Origin: CAZABP01 sp964483245
GTDB lineage: Bacteria; Planctomycetota; UBA1135; UBA2386
Length of the DNA stretch: 64,000 bases
NCBI GenBank assembly: GCA_964483245.1
Contig: CAZABP010000015.1
Span: 25,522-89,521 of the forward strand
Direction of reading: 5' to 3'
The notes beneath the pieces were generated by a model. It worked only from the letters and a program-made list of their open reading frames with translations, did no database searches and was not told where the DNA came from. The first letter of the stretch is position 1. Each line of letters begins with the position of its first letter. The position numbers and the translations under genes were made by a program. Positions 44,418 to 53,045 of this stretch are shown in pieces.

Positions 44418-44547
44418 TTCAGGGGGAAGCCCCTCGACTCCGGGTGGATCCGACGGCAGCGCCGCATGATCCCCGGGGCACGAGGGACCGAAGCGAAGCG
44501 GGCAGTCTAGCCAGCAGGTGCCGGCCCTGCGTGCGCGCCAGCGTCTT

Positions 44548-45156
44548 CTACTTCCGGCCGTCGCGCGGCGGCGCTTGTGGATCGGTCGGTGGGAGTTCCG
44601 CGACTCGGATGTTCTGGTTCGGGGTCGGCACCAGATGCTCGGTGGCGACATCCCAGTACGTCTTCCCGAGGTGCACGACCTTCTTGTAGCGCGTCGTCGT
44701 CGCCGAGCCGTCGGCGTGCCACCACCACTCGAAGCCCTCACCGTCGACCGCGAGCTTGACGATCTCTCCCACCGGTCCGTAGCGCGGATCCCGCTGCAGG
44801 TCCGGGGCCGCGGTGATCCCATTCAGGAACGGGATCTTGCTGCCGTCCGGCAGTCGGATCCCATCGCGCACACGCGGGACCTGACTGATCGGGATGACGG
44901 TGTACGGCGGGTACCTCGACTTCTGGTGCAGCGGCTCGGGCAGCGGCTGGTTGGTGAGCACCGGCTGCTCGTGGACGGTCCACGGATGCGCAGCCGGGGC
45001 CGTGGCCGGGGCGACGGGCGCCGGCGCCGGTGGCTCCGGCTGGACTGCCGGAACCGCGGGCAGCGCCGCCTGCGGCTCCTCGCGCAGCAAGACATATCCG
45101 GCTGCGGCGCCGACCAGCAGCACCGCAGCCGAGAGCAGGACCGGCGTGGCGTTCAC
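44548..45156 (-). CDS. Small membrane-anchored protein of unknown function
   Basis: A 202-aa protein. One N-terminal hydrophobic helix (VLLSAAVLLVGAAAGYVLL) is followed by a Pro/Ala-rich stretch (residues 27-60). A compact domain follows with IRLPDGSKIPFLNGITAAPD, VKLAVDGEGFEWWWHADGSA and TYWDVATEHLVPTPNQNIRV. It is a signal-anchor, type II topology candidate with a periplasmic domain. GTG 45156 is the start. It lies between the two secreted paralogues on the same strand (25 bp after B, 142 bp before A), so it may be their membrane partner. Confidence 0.65.
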   Translation of the reverse strand: MNATPVLLSAAVLLVGAAAGYVLLREEPQAALPAVPAVQPEPPAPAPVAPATAPAAHPWTVHEQPVLTNQPLPEPLHQKSRYPPYTVIPISQVPRVRDGIRLPDGSKIPFLNGITAAPDLQRDPRYGPVGEIVKLAVDGEGFEWWWHADGSATTTRYKKVVHLGKTYWDVATEHLVPTPNQNIRVAELPPTDPQAPPRDGRK

Positions 45157-45181
45157 GTCGCTCGAGCTGGTCGGCCGTCGC

Positions 45182-46378
45182 TCAGTAGATCTGGATCACC
45201 GACGCGGAGCTCAACTTCGCGTTCGCCAGACCGCTGAGGAACAGGACTGCCTGGAACTTCAGGTAGACACCAACGGTCGCGGCGCCGAGCGCGCCGACCG
45301 GCAGCGGCGTCTGCTCGCCGTTGTATTCGCCGTTCGGGCCGAGCGGGAACACGTTGCCGGCGAGGAATGCGAAGTACGGATCCGCCGGGTTCAGGAACAG
45401 ATTGCCGAGCCCGGGCAGCGCAAGCGAACCCGGGAAGTTCGTGAACGCAGCGTTCATGAACACCACCGCGCTACCACCGATGCCGTAGCCGCTCCCGCCC
45501 TGGATGTCGAAGAACAGCGTGCTGTTCGCGTTCGACGAGTAGTTTGCGGTGCAGGCCGACAGGCCGGTGTAGAGCTCGTTGGCCAGGCGCGGGGTGTAGT
45601 GCCGGTTGGCGTGGTCGCCGGTCGCGCTGAGGACCGGGTCCTTGACCAGCAGACCGATCTTCGTGCGGAACTGCCGGTCACCCGACCAGCTGATGACGCG
45701 GCTGCCCTGGGCGCCGGTCGTGTGTCCCTGGAACGCTGCTGCGTTGGCTGCGCCCCAGTGACCACCCTGCCAGTCGACGGCGTGCGTCTGTCCGCCGTTG
45801 GGATCGTCCTGGTACTCGCCGCCGCGGAACTCGACGAACAGCAGGTAATCGGTGCCGGTCGGGATCGGGACCGGAGTCGTCAGCTTGAAGCTGTACTCGT
45901 AGATCTGCGACACCGTGCCGGGGATCGTGATCCCCTGGTCCGCGACGAACAGGATGTCCGGCTTGACCGGGTCGTGTTCCATGACCGGCGCGGGCTGCGA
46001 CACCGCCGGGCGGGCGGGCGCGACACCGGTGGCGAACTGGTAGTGGTTGATGATCGGCACGTTGGTGTGCGCCGGGCCGATGTGGATCGCCTGCGTGAAG
46101 CCGGTGATCAGGTGCTCGTAGCCGGGCTGGTGCGCGTTCTGGGTGCGCAGCTTCGGCGCGTAGATGAACGAACGCGTCCCCTTCGCGACGCCGGTCGACA
46201 CCGCGTAGCCCGGCGGCTGGACCGGCGGCCAGGGATAGTTCCGCCCCGTCACCGGATGCGTCGCGGTCGACACCACGCGGAAGAAGTTGTTGGTCGAGTT
46301 TGGCGGGTCCTGCTGCGCAGTGACCTGCACAGCCAACAGGAGCAGGGCCGCTGGAAGGAGGAGGACAGAGGTCTTCAT
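45182..46378 (-). CDS. Secreted protein of unknown function, paralogue B
   Basis: A 398-aa protein with a signal peptide (KTSVLLLPAALLLLAVQVTA). It is homologous along its whole length to the product of 43227-44405: ATHPVTGRNYPWPPVQPPGY, EHDPVKPDILFVADQGI, FKLTTPVPIPTG, LLFVEFRGGEY, LANELYTGLSACTANY and PGLGNLFLNPADPYF. The shared C-terminal module (about 120 residues) ends LSSASVIQIY. No catalytic motif is seen. ATG 46378 is followed by an Ala/Leu signal sequence; the leader upstream can fold into a multi-stem structure. Confidence 0.78.
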   Translation of the reverse strand: MKTSVLLLPAALLLLAVQVTAQQDPPNSTNNFFRVVSTATHPVTGRNYPWPPVQPPGYAVSTGVAKGTRSFIYAPKLRTQNAHQPGYEHLITGFTQAIHIGPAHTNVPIINHYQFATGVAPARPAVSQPAPVMEHDPVKPDILFVADQGITIPGTVSQIYEYSFKLTTPVPIPTGTDYLLFVEFRGGEYQDDPNGGQTHAVDWQGGHWGAANAAAFQGHTTGAQGSRVISWSGDRQFRTKIGLLVKDPVLSATGDHANRHYTPRLANELYTGLSACTANYSSNANSTLFFDIQGGSGYGIGGSAVVFMNAAFTNFPGSLALPGLGNLFLNPADPYFAFLAGNVFPLGPNGEYNGEQTPLPVGALGAATVGVYLKFQAVLFLSGLANAKLSSASVIQIY

Positions 46379-46401
46379 GGTCTCGATGCAGGGACAGGTG
46401 C

Positions 46402-46468
46402 TCCCCCGAGCTGAGCTCGCAGGACCGACCGCCTTGCTCAGCAAGGAGGGTCCGGTCGGTCCGGGGGA
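46402..46468 (-). promoter_or_regulatory. Predicted multi-stem leader RNA upstream of paralogue B
   Basis: Nested inverted repeats lie 24-90 bases before the ATG at 46378. A 7-bp outer stem pairs TCCCCCG (46402-46408) with 46462-46468. Inside are a small GAGC/GCTC hairpin (46408-46418) and a long arm: GGACCGACCG (46422-46431) with 46453-46462, extended by CCTTGC/GCAAGG around a three-base loop (46438-46440). Together they form a three-way junction shape. Stem ends share single bases, so not all pairs can form at once. Confidence 0.4.
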
Positions 46469-46589
46469 CGGCATGGAAGGTTTGCACTCTAGCGGGCCAG
46501 GGGCGATCCGGGCAGGTGCTATACCTTGGCCCGGTTCCGTGTGGTCCCCGGCCGATGGGGTCGTGGGAACGGTCGGACTGGTGTTCTCG

Positions 46590-46970
46590 ATGCGTTGCAT
46601 GCCGTTGTTGCTGTTGGCAGCTGCTTGTGCCGGTTCGCCCTCCGCCGATGCCAACGAGCCGGAGGTGCCCGTGGACTGGTCCGGGCCTCCAGTGCGCGCG
46701 ATCCCAGGTGATCCGCCCGTCGTCGAAGTCCAAGTGCCGACCGGCGGTCACGAGCTGCGTCGTGACGATGACGAAGGGGGCGCCGTGCGGCTGACGTTGA
46801 CTTCGCCTGGGGAAGGGGAGCTCGTGACGCAGGCGCTGGAGACGCTGCGCGTCGAGCTGCGCGACCTGCCGGCGCGGCGCCCGCTCGAGATCCGGATCGC
46901 GCAGCAGCAACGAGGCGTGCATTACTTCGTGCCGCCGCCGCACGAGCTCGCGGCGGTGTTGCGCCGCTGA
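46590..46970 (+). CDS. Small lipoprotein of unknown function
   Basis: A 126-aa protein. The signal peptide RCMPLLLLAAAC carries a lipobox (LAAAC, Cys about residue 12). The mature part is acidic, then ends with RPLEIRIAQQQRGVHYFVPP. No family is recognised. Its stop is 3 bp before the alpha/beta hydrolase start, so the two are probably cotranscribed. It is divergent from paralogue B across a 211-bp gap. Confidence 0.65.
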   Translation: MRCMPLLLLAAACAGSPSADANEPEVPVDWSGPPVRAIPGDPPVVEVQVPTGGHELRRDDDEGGAVRLTLTSPGEGELVTQALETLRVELRDLPARRPLEIRIAQQQRGVHYFVPPPHELAAVLRR

Positions 46971-46972
46971 GC

Positions 46973-47806
46973 GTGCGCGCGCGCGACGGCAGCCCGCGCC
47001 CGGCGCCGCGCTGGGTACCGATCGCGCTGTTGCTCGCCGTGTCCGCCTGGGCACTCCCGGTCAGCGCCGGGCTGATGAATCCGGCCACGCCGTTCGACCA
47101 GGTGCTGAATCTGTGGCCGGCGCCGTCGGCGCCGCAGCTCGCGCGCCGTCCCGGCGCCGGTCCGGCGCTGGTCGTCCTGCAGCACGGGCTGTGGCGCTCG
47201 CGCTGGTCCTTGTGGCGGCTCGAGCGCGCCTTGCGTGCACACGGCTACGACGTGCTGAACTGCGGCTACGACAGTACGCGCGGCACGATCCAGGAGCATG
47301 CGGCGGTGCTGGCGCGGGAGATCGCCCGCTGGCGCGCGCAGCATCCCGGCGACCCGCCGTTGGCATTCATCGGCCATTCGCTGGGTGGGCTCGTGATCCG
47401 CGCCTACCTCGCGCGCCCGGACGCTGCGCCAGCACAGGCCTGCGTGTTCCTCGGCACGCCGCAGCGCGGCGCCTCGCTGGTCGAGATGCGGCGGAGCTGG
47501 GCGCTGTTCCAATACCTGATGGGGGATCTCGCGGCCCTGCAACTGAGCCCGCTGGATCCGATCCATCGCGAGCTGCCGGTACCACCGGTGCCATGTGCGA
47601 CCGTGATCGGCGCGCGCGGCACGCCGGAGGGCTGGAACCGCGACATCCCCGGCGACGACGACGGCACGGTTGCGGTCGCGGAAGCCCGGCTCCCCGCGGC
47701 GGCGGACGAACTGGTCGTCCGGATGGGACACACGCGGCTGTCGTTTGCCGACGAGCCGATCCTGGCGGTGCTGCAGTTCCTCGCGCACGGCCGATTCGAT
47801 CACTGA
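46973..47806 (+). CDS. Secreted alpha/beta hydrolase (lipase-like)
   Basis: A 277-aa protein with an N-terminal hydrophobic segment (WVPIALLLAVSAWALPVSAG), either a signal peptide or an anchor. The first strand and oxyanion region is LVVLQHGLW, and the nucleophile elbow is GHSLGG with Ser136. A later Asp-rich loop (NRDIPGDDDGTVAV) and a His in VVRMGHTRLSF give likely triad partners. It resembles PGAP1-like or triacylglycerol-lipase-like hydrolases. GTG 46973. Confidence 0.8.
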   Translation: MRARDGSPRPAPRWVPIALLLAVSAWALPVSAGLMNPATPFDQVLNLWPAPSAPQLARRPGAGPALVVLQHGLWRSRWSLWRLERALRAHGYDVLNCGYDSTRGTIQEHAAVLAREIARWRAQHPGDPPLAFIGHSLGGLVIRAYLARPDAAPAQACVFLGTPQRGASLVEMRRSWALFQYLMGDLAALQLSPLDPIHRELPVPPVPCATVIGARGTPEGWNRDIPGDDDGTVAVAEARLPAAADELVVRMGHTRLSFADEPILAVLQFLAHGRFDH

Positions 47807-47879
47807 TCGCCGGCGATCACCGCCTGCGCGCGGCTCTCCGGCTAAGCTCGCCGCGCCTGCCCCCGACCAGGAGCCTTCG

Positions 47880-48578
47880 ATGCTGCGTGTCCTCGTCTGC
47901 ATGCTGGCGCTGCTCACCGGATGCAGCGGCGGCGATGAATCTGCGAGCGGTGAGCTCCGGCTGCCGGCCCCGCCGGATCCCTGGCTCGCGCCGTCCGGCG
48001 TGCTGCGCCTTGGTGAACCGGCGCGCCTGGTCGTGCACGACGCCGGTGCCGGCACCGAGGTGCTGCCGCTCGTGCTGCGCAATGGTGCGATGCAGTGGAA
48101 CGAGCTCGCGCCAGCGCCGGCACGGCCGCCGGTCGAGTTCGGCTTCGTCCCGGATGCCGGCGGGCATGCGGTCGCGGCGACGACGATCCGGACCGCGCGC
48201 GCGGACGGCGACGAGCTGCTGTACGCGAAGACCGTGTTCGCGGTCCGCGGCGAACCGCTGCGTGGCTCCGCCGCGCTCGTCACGGCTGCGGTCGGACAAC
48301 CGCTCGAGCTGGTCCCGCTGGCCGATCCGAACGTGCTGGCGCACGGCGATCAGCTCCCGGTCCGCGTGCGCGCCGACGACGGCGTCGTCGCGGACCTCGA
48401 GGTGCGCGTCGATCGCCGTGCAGAGGACGCATGGTGGACCGACGCCGTGCTGCGCAGCGGCGAGCGCGGGCTGGTCGATGTCATGCTCAACGGGACCGGC
48501 CAGGTGCGGGTGACCGTGCTCCGTCCCGGGACGCGCGAGCGTGCGCAGCTCGTGTTCGCAGTCGGAGGTGTGCGATGA
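47880..48578 (+). CDS. Lipoprotein of unknown function
   Basis: A 232-aa protein. The signal peptide LRVLVCMLALLTGC has a clear lipobox (LTGC). The rest is beta-rich with no family recognised; segments include PLVLRNGAMQWNELAPAP and LPVRVRADDGVVADLEVRVD. A good AGGAG lies 6 bases before ATG 47880. Its stop overlaps the BNR-protein start by 4 bp, so a joint surface role is likely. Confidence 0.72.
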   Translation: MLRVLVCMLALLTGCSGGDESASGELRLPAPPDPWLAPSGVLRLGEPARLVVHDAGAGTEVLPLVLRNGAMQWNELAPAPARPPVEFGFVPDAGGHAVAATTIRTARADGDELLYAKTVFAVRGEPLRGSAALVTAAVGQPLELVPLADPNVLAHGDQLPVRVRADDGVVADLEVRVDRRAEDAWWTDAVLRSGERGLVDVMLNGTGQVRVTVLRPGTRERAQLVFAVGGVR

Positions 48579-50689
48579 GGTTGCAATTCGCAGGCGTTGC
48601 CGCCGCTGCGCTGTTCCTGAGTCTCACACCGGCAACGGCGCAGGGGGTCTGGACCGAGCTCGGTCCGGCGCCGATCTCGTCCGGTCCGTACACCGGTCGC
48701 GTCGCCGCCGTCGCCACCAGCCGCACCAACCAGAACCGGTACTACGTCGGCGCCGCGGATGGCGGCGTGTGGCGCACCGACGACGGCGGCGTGACCTGGC
48801 TGCCGCTCGGCGATCACCTGCCGGTGACCGCGATCGGTGCGCTCGCGCTCGATCCGGCGGACGACCGCGTGCTGTTCGCCGGGCTGGGCGAGGCGAACTT
48901 CGCCAACCACAGCCGCTACGGGCTCGGCGTCGCGCGGACGCTGGACGCTGGCAACAGCTGGGAGGTGTTCGGCGAGGCGACGTTCGGCGGGCGCTGCTTC
49001 GCCCGGATCCGGATCGATCCGAGCGACACGAAGGTGCTGTATGCCGCGATCACCGGCGCTGGCGGGTTCCCTGCGCTGGCGGCCGCACGCAACCATCCTG
49101 GCGCGCGCGGCGCGCTGGGGATCTTCAAGTCGGTCGACCGCGGCGTCACCTGGACGCAGCTCACGAACGGGATCCCGGTGAACCTGGACGCGACCGACGT
49201 GCTGCTCGACGCGCAGAACCCCGCGGTCGTGTACGCGGCGTTCGGCGGGATCTTCGGCGACGCGCGCAACGGCGTGTACCGGTCGTCCGATCGCGGCGCG
49301 ACGTTCGTCAAGCTCGGCGGCGGCCTGCCGGCTGCGTCGGTTGGCCGCATCACGCTCGCCGCGAGCCCGAGCAGCGCACGGATCGTCGCGTCGATCGCGC
49401 GCGTCTCGACTGCGGATGGCGGCGGGGCGTCGACGCTCGGCGCCTGGCGCAGCGACGACGGCGGCACGAGCTGGACTTCGATGTCGGCCCCGAGCCTGCA
49501 CGCCACGTATGGGTGGTACCTGAACACTGCCGTCGTGCATCCGACGAATCCGAACGTGATCCTGCTCGGCGGTCTGTCGTGCGTACGCACGACCGGTGGG
49601 GGCGGCGGCTGGAGCACGGTCACGCCGCCGCACGTGGATCTGCATGCGCTCGAGTACGACGCTGCGGGGCGCCTGGTCTGCGGCAACGACGGCGGCGTGC
49701 ACCGCAGCCTCAACGACGGTTCGAGCTGGCAGTCGCTGAACACGAACCTCGGGCTCGTCCAGTTCTATGCCGGGATCTCGGTGCACCCGGCGAACCCGGA
49801 CCTGATCTACGGCGGCGCGCAGGACAACGGCAGCCTGCGCCGCACCGGTGGCACCGCGTTCCAATCGGTGCTCGGCGGCGACGGCGGTTGCACCGGGATC
49901 GATCCGACCGGCACGCGGGTGTTCGTCGAGTACCAGGGGACCGGAGCGCTGTACCGCTCGGTCAACAACGGCTCGTTCTCGCTCAGCAGCAGCGGGATCA
50001 GCGGCCGCAACTGCTTCCTGCCGCCGTATGCGATCCATCCCCAGGATGGGCTGCGCATGGTCTACGGCACCGAGCGGGTGTTCAGCTCGACGACCGGCGG
50101 CTCGTCGTGGAGCGCGATCAGTCCCGACCTGACCGGCGGCGGCAGCGCGGCAATCCGTGGGATCCTGTTCGCACCCAGCGACCCGCAGGTCATCTGGGCC
50201 AGCACCAACGACGGGCGGATCCAGATGACGCCGGACGGCGGGGCGAGCTGGTTCCTGCGCCGGACCGGCGTGCCGGGCTGGCCGCGCACGACCTGGCCGT
50301 TTGCGATCCACCCGACCAAGCCGGCGCAGGTCTATCTCGCAGTCGGCGCGTTCGGCACCGACCAGGTGTTGCACACGAGTGACGCCGGCGCCAACTGGCT
50401 GTCGCTCGATGGGGACCTGCCGGATCTGCCGGTCCACGTGATCGCGCTCGATCTGCAGAGCGCGGATCCGCCGATCCTGTACGCCGGGACCGACCGCGGC
50501 GTGTGGCGGTCGGACGACCACGGCAAGCGATGGTTCCAACACGGTGCGGATCTGCCGCACGTGCCGGTCATCGACTTGCGGATCGATGGCACGCTGCGGC
50601 GAGTCATCGCCGCGACCCAAGGTCGCGGCATCTGGCACGCGCCGACGACGCCGCGCGGGATCCGCGTCAAGACGGGACGGCGCGGCTGA
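48575..50689 (+). CDS. Secreted BNR/sortilin-like beta-propeller protein
   Basis: A 704-aa protein with a signal peptide (RLQFAGVAAAALFLSLTPATAQ). At least seven Asp-box-like turns are visible: RTDDGGVTWLPL, KSVDRGVTWTQL, RSSDRGATFVKL, RSDDGGTSWTSM, RSLNDGSSWQSL, TSDAGANWLSL and RSDDHGKRWFQH. This is the layout of Vps10/sortilin or glycosyl-hydrolase-like propellers. No sialidase catalytic Asp/Glu/Arg set is evident. It is coupled to the upstream lipoprotein (4-bp overlap) and probably sits on the cell surface. Confidence 0.85.
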   Translation: MRLQFAGVAAAALFLSLTPATAQGVWTELGPAPISSGPYTGRVAAVATSRTNQNRYYVGAADGGVWRTDDGGVTWLPLGDHLPVTAIGALALDPADDRVLFAGLGEANFANHSRYGLGVARTLDAGNSWEVFGEATFGGRCFARIRIDPSDTKVLYAAITGAGGFPALAAARNHPGARGALGIFKSVDRGVTWTQLTNGIPVNLDATDVLLDAQNPAVVYAAFGGIFGDARNGVYRSSDRGATFVKLGGGLPAASVGRITLAASPSSARIVASIARVSTADGGGASTLGAWRSDDGGTSWTSMSAPSLHATYGWYLNTAVVHPTNPNVILLGGLSCVRTTGGGGGWSTVTPPHVDLHALEYDAAGRLVCGNDGGVHRSLNDGSSWQSLNTNLGLVQFYAGISVHPANPDLIYGGAQDNGSLRRTGGTAFQSVLGGDGGCTGIDPTGTRVFVEYQGTGALYRSVNNGSFSLSSSGISGRNCFLPPYAIHPQDGLRMVYGTERVFSSTTGGSSWSAISPDLTGGGSAAIRGILFAPSDPQVIWASTNDGRIQMTPDGGASWFLRRTGVPGWPRTTWPFAIHPTKPAQVYLAVGAFGTDQVLHTSDAGANWLSLDGDLPDLPVHVIALDLQSADPPILYAGTDRGVWRSDDHGKRWFQHGADLPHVPVIDLRIDGTLRRVIAATQGRGIWHAPTTPRGIRVKTGRRG

Positions 50690-50704
50690 CCGCGCGCGTC
50701 CCGG

Positions 50705-52825
50705 TCAGAGATCGACGCCGTCCCAGTCGATGAACCGGTCCCAGCCGCCATCCGAAGGCTTGCTGCGGGAACCGGAGATCCGGTTGACGATCTCCGCCGC
50801 GCGCTGCTCGAGCGCCTGCTCACCGAGCAGACGCGCATAGCCGCGCGCCAGCTTGGCCGCGCCGAGCCCCCACAGGCTGAAGCTCGTCCCGTACGACCAC
50901 AGCACCTTCTCCGGATCGGTGTACTCCTGCGGCGTGAGTGCCCGGCCATCGGAGTTCCACGCGATGGCGGTGCCGACGATGCAATCGGTCGCATCCACCT
51001 TCCAGCCGTACACGATCAGGTTTGCCGCCGTGACCGCGGCGACCTTGCGCGCGAGCGGCTCGCCGGTGATCCGGTACAGCGCCTCGAGGCCGACGATCGC
51101 CATCGACTCCTCCCAGGGTCGCCAGTTCGAGTAGTTGGGCAGCGTCCGGATGTCCGGACCTACCACGACGACCGGCGCGACCGCGCCGCCGGTGTGCAGC
51201 CCGACGTGCTGCACGTGGATGCACTCGTTCAGCCGCGCCAACATCCGGATGCGCAGGTCGTCGCGACCGGTGCAGAGCCAGTTCCAGGACATGCTGAGCA
51301 GCGTCCGGCCGATCGCACGCGGCGTGTCGATCCCGTTGGTCGGGATCTGGCCGCGCAGGCTCGGGACCGTGTGCGCGGCGAGGAACAGCTCGGCTTCGAC
51401 GTCGAGCTCCGCGCGCAGGGCAGGGCTCGCGGTCAGCAGGTACGCCGAGGCGAGCGTCAGGCTCGACCAGTGCTGGTGGTCACGGCCGGACCACCCGTTG
51501 GCGTGGCAGTACGGCTCGTCCACCGGCTTGCCGAGACGGTCGGGGGAGACGGTCGTGTTGAAGTGCGTGCGTCCGCTCCAGGACACCCACTTCGGATGGT
51601 TGCGTGCCTGGACGGGGGTGCCGTCGAGCTCGTGGTGGTGGACCGGCCGGTTCGCTTCCTCGCTGGCGCTGAAGCGCGCCTCTTCGATCCGATCCGGCAG
51701 GCCGCTCGCGAAGATGTCGCCGAGCTTCGAGATCCCGAAGTCCGGTTGATCCCCGGTCGTGCTCGCGCGCGGCAGCAGCCCCAACGGCAGGTCGTCCCAG
51801 GTGCTGCCGGGCTGACGCGAGTAGTGCTCGTACTGCTCGCGCTGCTTTTTCGCCGCGGCGCGCCCGCCGTCGGTGATCCAGCTCGGGAACGCCGGCACCA
51901 GGCCGAACGGCCCGAACGCGCCGGACTCGGCCCAGTTCAGCGCGCAGCCGTACTTCACGTTGCGCAGCTGCGCGTACAGCGTCTGCGCCCGCACTTCGCG
52001 ATCCGGCACCGGGATCTGCGCGTGGTAGCAGATGAAGTCACCCCACCACTCGTGTCCCTGCGCGTCCCACAGCTGCGTCGGCCCGAGCAGCACGAGCCGG
52101 TTCGGACCCATCGTGGACTCCGCGACCGCCGGCCAGACGCCGCGGCGCGCGGCGCCGCGCACGACCGGAATCCCGCCGTGGGTCCACAGCTCGACCCAGT
52201 CGAGGTCTTCCTGCCAGGCCTGCGACTGCGGGCTCGACGAGGTCAGCTTCAGCTCGAACTCGAGCCAATCCTGATCGCTGCGCGCGGTCAGCCAGAGGTC
52301 GTAGACCAGGAACGTGTCCGGGATGCGGCTCTGGAAGTGCAGGACCAGCCGGATGTTCGACGCGAACGGGATCCCGACCAACCGCAGGCCGGCTGTGCGC
52401 ACGCCGCGACCAGGCACGCCGACCGCGAGCTCCCAGTTCAGGTGCGCGATCGCGTGCTGCATCCACGGCGACCAGACGAACGGCTGCTGGTCGCGCGCGG
52501 TCGGGCCGACGTCGACGACCGTCTCGGTGTGCGGCTGCTGGTCCAGGTGGACCGACAGCACGCCGTAGCGGTAGGAGCCATCCGGCCAGCGGGCGCCGAA
52601 CGGCGTCAGCTCGGAGCGGCGGCCGGGCACCCCGAGCACCATGCCGGGGCGGTACTGGCCCTGGGCGAACGGGACCGTCGCCTGGCTCCAGCCGCGGTAC
52701 TGCGTCGGCGCGTGGTTGGCGAAGCGGACTCGGGCCAGCGGACCGCTCTGCGCCGTCAGCGTGGCCGTTGCGACGAGCGAGAGCAGGGCCGCCGACGTCA
52801 GCCGGCGGAGATTGGTGAGAGGCAT
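50705..52825 (-). CDS. Large secreted protein, possible RIFT-barrel polysaccharide-lyase-like
   Basis: A 706-aa protein with a signal peptide (LTSAALLSLVATATLTAQ). An N-terminal FGARWPDGSYRYGVLSVHLD resembles the RIFT-barrel opening of exo-rhamnogalacturonan-lyase-like (YetA/PcRGLX) proteins. The second half is helical (LASAYLLTASPALRAELD, LSMSWNWLCTGRDDLRIRML), as in an alpha/alpha toroid. Many Trp, His and Tyr residues (GWSGRDHQHWSS) suggest a carbohydrate site. ATG 52825 is chosen over a TTG at 52840. A lyase is a low-confidence guess. Confidence 0.7.
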   Translation of the reverse strand: MPLTNLRRLTSAALLSLVATATLTAQSGPLARVRFANHAPTQYRGWSQATVPFAQGQYRPGMVLGVPGRRSELTPFGARWPDGSYRYGVLSVHLDQQPHTETVVDVGPTARDQQPFVWSPWMQHAIAHLNWELAVGVPGRGVRTAGLRLVGIPFASNIRLVLHFQSRIPDTFLVYDLWLTARSDQDWLEFELKLTSSSPQSQAWQEDLDWVELWTHGGIPVVRGAARRGVWPAVAESTMGPNRLVLLGPTQLWDAQGHEWWGDFICYHAQIPVPDREVRAQTLYAQLRNVKYGCALNWAESGAFGPFGLVPAFPSWITDGGRAAAKKQREQYEHYSRQPGSTWDDLPLGLLPRASTTGDQPDFGISKLGDIFASGLPDRIEEARFSASEEANRPVHHHELDGTPVQARNHPKWVSWSGRTHFNTTVSPDRLGKPVDEPYCHANGWSGRDHQHWSSLTLASAYLLTASPALRAELDVEAELFLAAHTVPSLRGQIPTNGIDTPRAIGRTLLSMSWNWLCTGRDDLRIRMLARLNECIHVQHVGLHTGGAVAPVVVVGPDIRTLPNYSNWRPWEESMAIVGLEALYRITGEPLARKVAAVTAANLIVYGWKVDATDCIVGTAIAWNSDGRALTPQEYTDPEKVLWSYGTSFSLWGLGAAKLARGYARLLGEQALEQRAAEIVNRISGSRSKPSDGGWDRFIDWDGVDL

Positions 52826-53045
52826 GTGGGGGTTGTGCAAAAGTTGCAGGGCAGAAGTTGGGCGCCCCTACGCTGGCACCGGGAGTTCCGGCCCAGCAGA
52901 AAGAAGCCGGAGCCAGATTTCGTTGCGCAGTGCCGAGCGTCGAGTGAGCCCCAGTTCCCCTGTTGCGGCCCAGATGGCCGAGCGTTCACGAATCCGCGGC
53001 GGTGCTGGATCCGAGCCGCAGGCCGCGCTTTCTTCCGCGCCCTTC

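Noticed and set aside
46517..46525. Extended -10-like sequence TGCTATACC upstream of the 46590 lipoprotein
   Set aside because: No plausible -35 at 16-18 bp, and a single hexamer match is weak evidence for a promoter.
52826..53045. tRNA or small RNA in the 220-bp gap before sdhC
   Set aside because: No cloverleaf, GTTCGA-type T-loop or strong hairpin could be found; probably promoter sequence only.
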